DNA from: Ceratobasidium sp. AG-K
Taxonomy: Eukaryota; Basidiomycota; Agaricomycetes; Cantharellales; Ceratobasidiaceae
Length of the DNA stretch: 64,000 nucleotides
Assembly: GCA_037039685.1 (NCBI GenBank)
Contig: JAWNGF010000001.1
Location: 1,550,001 to 1,614,000 of the forward strand
Reading direction: 5' to 3'
In this document: positions 56,827 through 64,000 of the stretch, piece after piece
How positions within the stretch are numbered: position 1 is the first letter of the stretch
Layout: each line of letters starts with the position of its first letter
The notes under the pieces: generated by a model
What the model was told of the DNA's origin: nothing
Database searches by the model: none
The model's input: only the letters and a program-made list of their open reading frames with translations
Position numbers and translations under genes: made by a program

Positions 56827-59166
56827 ATGCCGCCTCGTGACCATGACCGACGAGGGGAGGCACCGACGGATGCTCCACCAACCATCACTCAGGCTCCACC
56901 TGGGAACCAAGCTGTTGCCCGACCAACCTCCGCATGTTCGACCAGCTCAAATGCCCCCGGTCCCGGGTCTCCGAAAACCAGTAGCGAACAAGTTGTCTGT
57001 CGATCGATGGCCGCCCAGTTGCCAAAAATCGCAAGTTGTCCATCGGAAAGGGGCTCCAGTTCCTCTCCAAGCCATAACCGCCCCACCTCTGCAGACGCAC
57101 CACCCACACCTCCCTCTGCAATGCCTACTCAACTAGATCCTCCAACTCCCAGTGTCCAACCCGAACCCGGTGCGCAACAAGTGCGCCCACAGACTCCCCC
57201 GCCCGCTCTGCTACGGCCGGCCCAATTGCTGCCGCTCTTGCGATGTGCTCTCTGTCGACATTTGCTCGAGGCTCCAACGACGCTGAACTGTGGCCATACA
57301 ATCTGCTCGAAACACGTCGAGGCAGGTCGCCCTCTTGCCAGAACCCAACCGGCGGCAGCAGTTTCGACTCCGATTTCTCCCACTTCACTCGACCCGCCCT
57401 CTCCTCGACCAGTAGCATGTCCTGTCCAAGACTGTAGGCCGCGCCAACCAGCAACAGCACACGTGCTTAGACGGCCGAGCGAGAATGGTCAGCGTGCGGG
57501 GGTTAACTTTGCCCCTGCTGCACACGGAAATGGCGAGCCAGTGGCAGCGGGCTCACACGGACCGCTTAGGGGCCGGGTGGTCAAACTGGACGTCACTGTC
57601 TCAAAACTCCTGCAATTGATCACCACCGCCGCCCGCGCCCAGATATCTGTAACAGGTCCGAGCGAGCGATGCTCCACTCATCCACCCGGATCCGAGTTGA
57701 GCGAGTCGGATACTGACGACGAGGCTGATATTCCAAGTCATCCTAGATCGATCGGTTCACGGGTACCCCAGTTGCCAGAATTCCGATCCTCAGCTGGGGA
57801 TCGCGCCAGCGAACCTACGCCCCCATCAAGGTCCGATTTGTCCCAGTCTCCTCCCAGCACTCCTCCTCGTCCGCGCAAGAGGCAACGCACATATACGCCT
57901 GTTCAGACCGCAACTGGTATTCCAGATCCCACACCGACTGGTAACACGTTTGAAAAGGAGCTGCTGAGCGAGTTGACTTGTGAGATATGCTTTATGCTGC
58001 TTTGCAAGCCCATCACTACGCCATGCCAACACGTGAGTAGGCTCCGTTATTTCCAGGTCTCTGCTGATCTCTCTGTGTTAGACGTTTTGCGGTTCTTGCT
58101 TGGAGCGGTCCCTTGACCATAGCACCAAGTGCCCTCTTTGTCGCTTGGATCTGCCGCCCAACTCTTATTTCTATCAGCATGCGAATAACGAGGTGGTTAT
58201 TGAAATAAGTTAGTACAACTGCCATCCATTGTAAACGCCGCTAACACTCCCAGTAGTAGCCAAGGCGTTCCCACAACTGCTAGAGGAACGGATTGCAATT
58301 GCCGAAAATGACGGCAGAGACTCCCGGCTTGACACTCCCATATTTGTTTGTCAGCTTTCCTACCCTGGCATGCCGACTTTGTTACATTTCTTTGAGCCTC
58401 GGTAAGACAAGCAGGGGTTACCAACCTACAGTTGCTTATGTTCTTGGCTCATCTTAGCTATCGCCTCATGTTGCGCCGATGTCTAGCTTCCCAGACACCG
58501 TGCTTTGGTATGGTCATGCCCCGCCAAAGCGCCAACAGCGTCGAGGGGAACGATTATGGGACTATGCTGGAAATCAAAAGTGTTCAGATGCTTTCCGATG
58601 GCCGCTCAATGGTCGAGACTTATGGTACCTTCCGGTTTCGGATATTGGAGCGGGGAACGCTGGATGGGTACTTGGTTGGCCGTATTGAAAGGTATGTCAA
58701 TCATACAAACTTTAAGTTTGATTGTTGACAGCTCCACAGGATCGACGACTATCCGCCCGAAGTAGAAGCAGAAATTGAGCGGATCGCGATGATGAACCCC
58801 GCCGAAAGCGATATTGCTCTGCGTGGCATCGAGCGCTCCAATAGTGAACTTGTGGGGATCTGTCGGCGATTCCTGGATCAGTTGCGCAACGGGACCGCGC
58901 CCTGGGTCGTTCAGCGTCTGAACAACACATATGGGCCTATGCCCAATGATATTTCTAGCTTCAGCTTTTGGGTTGCACTGGTATGTTGTTTACTGCCTTG
59001 CCGTTTCCTAGCTTATGCGCCCTTCGTAGGTGCTACCTATCAACGAACAAGAAAAGGCCAAGCTATTGCCGATTCGGTCCGCACGTATGCGTCTGCGGCT
59101 AGTCGTCCACTGGATTGAGCAGCTGAACAACAATTGGTGGTTCTCCTCAGGGTGCGTTGTCGGTTG
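56827..59166 (+). CDS. RING and LON-substrate-binding domain protein (LONRF-type)
   Basis: Six or so exons (first 56827-58032, then 58082-58208 and others). A Pro/Ser-rich N-terminus leads to a first RING-like half (CALCRHLLEAPTTLNCGHTI ... CPVQDC). A long Ser/Pro-rich insert with acidic spots (SESDTDDEAD) follows, then a clear C3HC4 RING (CEICFMLLCKPITTPCQHTF, CGSCLERSL, CPLCRLDL) split by an intron after CQH. After that comes the Lon N-terminal domain (PLLHFFEPRYRLMLRRCL-like block, GFGMV-type strand CFGMVMP, RFRILERGTLDGYLVGRIER) and a helical end. LONRF proteins are ubiquitin ligases with a substrate-binding Lon fold but no protease domain. The last codons GCVVG follow an alternative donor and could instead be intron. 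Confidence 0.85.
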
Positions 59167-59705
59167 ATTGCTGGGTGGGTTTGAGGAACGGACCCCGTGG
59201 ACACGGCTGACTCGGGCTGAGCAGGGTTTGGAGTATTTTTCGGCTTTTTCGACGCTAAGTTAAACGGAAGGATGACTGGCAATAATGTAATATCTATATG
59301 CGCATCGTGCTGGCAGAACGTGCATGTTGCACTTCTGTAGCCTGCACAACTGAATTCCCCCCCCCCCCCCCCCCCTACACTAAGTTATCACTCTTTTCCC
59401 CTCCCTTTTATCTCACGTCCATTGACTGCTTCGCTCATCACGGTCTGTACCAATACACACTTCGTAGTTATATGCAGCAATTAAACCCCTTGACTTTGAT
59501 GAAGCGATGAATGTGGTTACAATCAAATTGTATATGGCTTGGCTCGGAGAAAGGTGCTGTCTGACGTTGCTGGAGAGGCACGAGGCGTGGACACTTGGGC
59601 TCGGCGCAAGGCTCGATCGTGATCTGCCGCCTTGGCAGTCACGACGGCTAATAAATCCACAACAATGAGCGTTGCTTCCCTCAGTTCTCCCTCTTTCTAT
59701 CTACT
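59167..59705. promoter_or_regulatory. Upstream region of GH9 gene 1
   Basis: Includes an uninterrupted C19 run at 59357-59375 and a C/T-rich leader ending just before the ATG. No CACGTGA box was seen. Confidence 0.5.
59357..59375 (+). repeat. Poly-C run of 19
   Basis: Nineteen C in a row, about 330 nt before the GH9 start codon. Such runs can form i-motif or G-quadruplex structures and are also typical assembly weak points. Confidence 0.95.
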
Positions 59706-61977
59706 ATGACTCGGGTGCTGGCTGTATCTCTTTTAGCATTGGCTGCCGTGCAGCTCTCGTCGGCGCAGGACCCGTCGAACCCGCCCAACCTTGCGAATTC
59801 GTATGTGCCCTACACACTACCGGGCGAACCCAAGTATGACTACGCGGAAGTTTTGCACAAGGTACGTGAGAAATTAATTATTCGCGCTGGAGCTCATCGC
59901 CGTCCAGAGTTTGCTGTTTTACCACGCTCAACGTTCCGGTAAACTCGGACCCAACCGTCGCCTAGCGTGGCGCGGCGATTCGTGCTTCGACTGCGTCGGA
60001 CCCAACGGTGAAGACTTGTCCGGTGGTTACTTCGAGGCTGCCAACACCATGGTGAGCATCGTCCAACCGTGCGTCACGACTAGACGCTGAAGCAGTTGTA
60101 GAAATGGGGCCTTCCGCTGGCGTGGACAATCACCCAACTCTCATTCAACGTTCATGCGTTCCCCGATGCGCTGAAGGCGATGAACGAGGTGGGCATTCAA
60201 TGCGTGTATGCGGTGTCAAACTGACATGTGGAGCAGTACGAGGAAGCGCTGGAGGGTGTCAAGGTGGGTTCGTCTGAAGCGCGCGCTCTGCATCGCATTG
60301 ACAATTGAGCAGTGGGGTACCGACTACCTCGTCAACTGTATTAGCAGCCCTACTCAGTTCGTTGGCCACGTAAGTGCAGTGCGCCTCGCCGAGTAGCAAA
60401 TGCTGATCCCGTTGTCCAGCTCGGCGTGAGCGCTATCGGCGATGTTGACATTGACTTTGGATACTTTGGACCGGTTGGTACTCTTCACACGGTCACCCGT
60501 TCACTAAATCAAATATGACGCTGCCTAGGCGGAAGAGTACGAAATGTGGGCGCCTCAAGGCGTCAAACGCTCGGCGGGGATTGCATACATCAACAGCACG
60601 AACCCTTCCTCGGAGATTCTTGGCGAGTCTGCTGCAGCCCTGGCGGCCGCCTCGGTCGTGTTTGCTTCCAAAGACAAGGCATACTCGGAGAAGTTGCGTG
60701 GACACGCCGTGGATTTGTATAACCGTGCGACTGCCAACCTGGGCTCGTATATGCAGAGCACCCATCCGAACCTGCAAACACTCAAGGAATGGTACCCGAG
60801 CACAATTTTTGAAGACGAGTTGGCGTGGGCCGCGTCGTGGTTGTATGTTGCCAGCGGGGATGAGCAGTATAGGACTGCTGCTGATGGTTGGATTGCCAAG
60901 GCCGGGTCTCATTTGCATGAGGTGGGTCAAGATCATCTCTGGGCTGTGCATATATTGACCGGTTGTTAGTACTCGTGGGACGAGAAATTGCCGGGTGCAC
61001 ACATGCTATTGTTTATGCAAACCAAGAACGCGACCTACAAGGCGGGTGTTGAGCAGTACTTTGCCACCTTTTGGCCTGGAGGAACCGTCAAGCAAACTGC
61101 GTTGGGACTGTCCTATGCCTACAGCTGGGGCTCCCTCCGGTACGTAGCACATGTTATTTGACGATGCCGCGACTAAATTCCGAGCAGGTACGCGTCAAAT
61201 GTTGGGTTCATAATGATGGCATACTCCAAGACTATTGGGTACGACAATGCCAATGCCACCCGGCCCATCACGTACGCTGCCCAGCAGATCAACTACATGC
61301 TCGGCGACTGCGGTCGGTCTTGGGTGGTGGGCTTCGGCAAGGACTCTCCGGTCCGACCTTACCACAAGTCTTCGTACAATTCGTTCATTGATTATCCCAT
61401 GCGTGGGCAAGACAACGGCGCCCAGGGTAACGACTTTTTGAACTCAAAGACCGTAAACAGGTTCATTTTGTATGGTGAGTTGTATGCTTGTTTCCTTGAT
61501 GCAATATCTAAACCAATACAGGTGCCCTCGAGGGCGGCCCTGCATGGGACGACACCTTCAAAGACGACCGTAGCGCGTACGAATTCACAGATGAGTTTAG
61601 TTTAGCGCGTCGTCAAGTGCATGTATTGACTCTTCTAGTCTCTACAGGTGACCCAGGATTATAACGCTGGCTTCACTGGTTTGAATGCGGCCATGATCGA
61701 CTACTACGGCCACAACAAGTTCAAAGCGTTCACCGACTGTGGCCTTGACCTCGGCTGGAGCCACCCCAATGCGACCAACCCGCCCCAGTGGCCCGACAAT
61801 GACTGCTATCATACTTGCAACACCAACTGCGTTCAAACTCCCACCACAGGCGGGGCGGGCAATGGCACGGGCATCGCTCCTCCCGAAAACACGGGCTCAT
61901 CGGGTGCAATGAGCATGTACACCATCTCAGTTGTGGCCATCATCTCTGGAATTATGAGCTCATTTGCTTTGTTCTGA
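59706..61977 (+). CDS. GH9 glycoside hydrolase, membrane-anchored, copy 1
   Basis: Secreted, endoglucanase-type family-9 enzyme with C-terminal anchor. Signal peptide MTRVLAVSLLALAAVQLSSA. Family blocks: SLLFYHAQRSGKLGPNRRLA, WRGDSC, DLSGGYFEAANTMKWGLPLA, WGTDYLVNCI, DDELAWAA-like DELAWAASWLY, YSWDEKLPGAH, NPP-type RSWVVGFGKDSPVRPYH, and DYNAGFTGLNAAM. The C-terminus is Cys-rich, then Thr/Gly/Pro-rich, then a hydrophobic end (YTISVVAIISGIMSSFALF), as in basidiomycete GH9 proteins held at the membrane. The catalytic-base motif, usually DAGD, reads EAAN. The general-acid Glu region (SAYEFTDE) sits on an intron border whose donor is non-ideal, so its spacing is unclear. First exon 59706-59861; the rest are short. 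Confidence 0.85.
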
Positions 61978-62666
61978 GGTAAAAACGTTTCGCTAAAAGC
62001 TCCTGAATCTAGGACATTTGGTATGATTTACAGACAATCTACGCACACTCGTACACGAGAACACCTGTCCCTTCCCCGCTTTGTAGTTTTTTTTCCCTTT
62101 CGCATGTCCCGTTATTATACCCTTTGGAATGACATGCTGTACGCCACCATCAGCTAGCGGGGTTACCGTTGTGAAGGACGTCGGCACAAAGCCCGCGTAC
62201 AAACTTAATCGAGAAATTATTGGGCCTAATCAAGTAAGGGTTTGTACCTGCTTGTGCTCATTGATGGAAATATTTCACGCATTTGTCAATATTCGGAGGG
62301 TAAACAACGTGCTCGCCTGCTTGCATGCGCAATGCGTCCACAACATGCCGCCAGGAGCTGTCATTGGCGTGAATGAGCCGTCTCAAATCGGTTGTTCCTC
62401 GCAGGGCGGGACAAAGCGGTTGCAATTCGACCTCGTGGATATATTCAGTTACGATAATAGCGGCAGGATATTTGATACGACAACGGAAGTCTTTGCGTCA
62501 TTGGTTGGTTTTGTAATACAAAGGAATTCAATTGGGATCTGGCTGTGGTGGAGATCGGCAGCTAAGCAATGGGACTATTTTCGTTGCGAGCACGTTCTTG
62601 GCGCAAATAACGCTGGTCAAAACGCTTGGCTGTTGCAAGGAAATTCTCCAGTCACTCCTTCACGAC
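61978..62666. other. Spacer between the GH9 genes
   Basis: 689 nt. A 224-codon plus-strand frame (62129-62803) reads through it but shows no domain and overlaps the true GH9 start in another frame. Confidence 0.5.
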
Positions 62667-64000
62667 ATGACCCGCCTCCTCGCACTCCTTGCTCTTCAGG
62701 CACTCGCTGCTTTGCCTCGCGTCGCCTTGGCCGCCGAGGAGGACCCACCAAATCACGCCAACTCGACCGTACCTTATACGACGCCTTCAACTCCCAAGTA
62801 TAATTATGCAGAGGTCATTCACAAGGTGGGCATGATGATTATAACGCGTGCAACCGTTTGTTTATTTTGCTCCAGAGTCTACTCTTTTACCATTCCCAGC
62901 GCTCTGGAAGCCTTGGTCCTAACCGCCGCTTGGCATGGAGAGGCGACTCGTGTCTCAACTGCAAAGGCTTGTACGGTGAAGACTTGACCGGCGGCTACTA
63001 TGAAGCCGCAAATACCATGGTGTGTATCTACGCGTCGTTACTCGACTTGATGCTGATATTACATCCAGAAATGGGGACTTCCTCTAGCGTGGACGGTTAC
63101 TCAACTTGCGTTTAACGTTTATGCTTTCCCTGATGGATTCAAGGCTGTGAATGAGGTACATATGGTCAATCCTTCTAGATGACCTTCTAACACACTTCTT
63201 CGACGCCCAATAGTTCGACGAAGCTTTGGAGGGTGTCAAGGTACGTGTTCCGGCTTAATTCCACTCGGCATGCGTCTAATGCATGCGCAGTGGGGCACGG
63301 ATTACTTGGTCAACTGTATCGCTAGTCCGGACCAATTTGTTGGGCAGGTGAGTTAACAATGGTATTGGTATAGGAGTGTAGACAAACCAGTTATTAGCTT
63401 GGTGTTAGTGCTGTTGGAAAGACAGACATTGACTTCGGCTATTTCGGTCCGGTGAGTGGTTTTCAACATGCTTTATTACTTCGCCCTAATAATTCCCCAT
63501 CAGCCCGAGGAGTACGACCTATGGGTGCCGCAGGGTCTGAAACACACCGATGGTATCGCGTACATCAACTCGACCAACCCTTCATCGGAAATTCTTGGCG
63601 AGACGGCTGCGACTATGGCCGCGACGTCTATCATCTTCGCCGAAAAGGACAAGGCCTACTCGGACAAGCTCTTGAATCATGCCGTTGATCTGTATACGCG
63701 TGCTACGACGTACCAGGGCTCGTACATGAAGAGCACCCATCCGAACTTGCAGACGGTTAAGGAGTGGTATCCCAGTTCCATCTACACCGACGAGCTGGCT
63801 TGGGCTGCAGCTTGGCTATATGCTGCGACCAAGGATGAAAAGTACCGCACTGCCGCTGATGACTTTATCCAAAAGTCGAAGGATCACCAGAATGAGGTAG
63901 GATGGTTTGGTACTTGCTAAGAATGAAACCTCACAATCGTTCGGCAGTACTCTTGGGACGAGAAGTTGCCTGGTGTCTATACCTTGATGTTCATGAACAC
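62667..64000 (+). CDS. GH9 glycoside hydrolase, copy 2 (partial, cut by window end)
   Basis: Tandem paralogue of the preceding gene, with the same exon plan. Signal peptide MTRLLALLALQALAALPRVA. Readable blocks: SLLFYHSQRSGSLGPNRRLA, WRGDSCLNCKGLYGEDLTGG, YYEAANTMKWGLPLAWTVTQ, WGTDYLVNCIASPDQFVGQ, STHPNLQTVKEWYPSSIY and YSWDEKLPGVYTLMFMN. It also carries EAAN in place of DAGD, so the change predates the duplication. The 3' half lies beyond 64000. Confidence 0.85.

Noticed and set aside
62129..62803. 224-codon plus-strand frame
   Set aside because: Overlaps the GH9 copy 2 start in another frame; composition non-protein-like.
1..64000. CRISPR arrays, prokaryotic operons, complete transposons
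   Set aside because: No spaced direct repeats, terminal repeats, transposase or reverse-transcriptase motifs were seen; the repeats present are coding tandem arrays or homopolymers.

Overview
The window is nuclear DNA of a filamentous basidiomycete. Genes are packed on both strands and broken by many introns of about 45-65 nt with GTRNGT/YAG borders. The proteins include a fungal Argonaute, GATOR1 Iml1, an endopolyphosphatase, MARVEL-type membrane proteins and membrane-anchored GH9 enzymes. The set and style fit Agaricomycetes, probably a Rhizoctonia/Ceratobasidium-like fungus; the genus is inference. No rRNA, tRNA, CRISPR or complete transposon was recognised. Exon models were built by hand from splice consensus, reading phase and family motifs. 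The Argonaute, Iml1, Asi-like RING, PUB and Med9-like models add up to whole codon numbers.

Layout. 0.9-1.9 kb: C2H2 zinc-finger gene (-). 2.2-3.9 kb: PGS1 cardiolipin-pathway enzyme (+). 4.3-8.0 kb: Argonaute with 23 exons (+). 8.2-10.5 kb: membrane RING E3 (-). 10.6-11.5 kb: unknown basic protein (-). 11.6-12.0 kb: Med9-like protein (+), ending 18 nt from the 3' end of IML1 (-, to 17.0 kb). 17.4-18.4 kb: PUB-domain protein (+). 18.9-24.4 kb: giant repeat protein (-), divergent from a TGL-type patatin lipase (+, to 27.9 kb). 28.0-31.0 kb: NHP2 and BFR1 (+). 31.4-34.3 kb: RFX transcription factor (-). 35.9-38.6 kb: PPN1 endopolyphosphatase with 21 exons (-). 39.2-39.9 kb: orphan gene (-). 40.5-43.5 kb: acetoacetyl-CoA synthetase (+). 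44.0-51.2 kb: cluster of three MARVEL-like genes and one further small membrane protein gene (+). 51.8-52.5 kb: UBC8/UBE2H (+). 52.6-53.6 kb: THOC5-like gene (-). 54.3-56.3 kb: glucose-6-phosphate dehydrogenase (+). 56.8-59.2 kb: LONRF-type RING/LON protein (+). 59.7-64.0 kb: tandem pair of GH9 genes (+), the second cut by the window edge.

This is not a pathway cluster. Most genes are single-copy housekeeping loci, and the MARVEL and GH9 groups arose by local duplication. The most notable features are gene-structural. Micro-exons of 5, 5, 6, 8 and 15 nt occur in three unrelated genes. At least seven introns look GC-AG, two of them GT-AG in the neighbouring paralogue. A CACGTGA motif recurs upstream of genes. 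The Argonaute has a DEDD active site, and the GH9 pair has an altered active-site motif. Several otherwise well-preserved genes contain single-base frame breaks, mostly in homopolymers, which point to consensus errors or to real decay.
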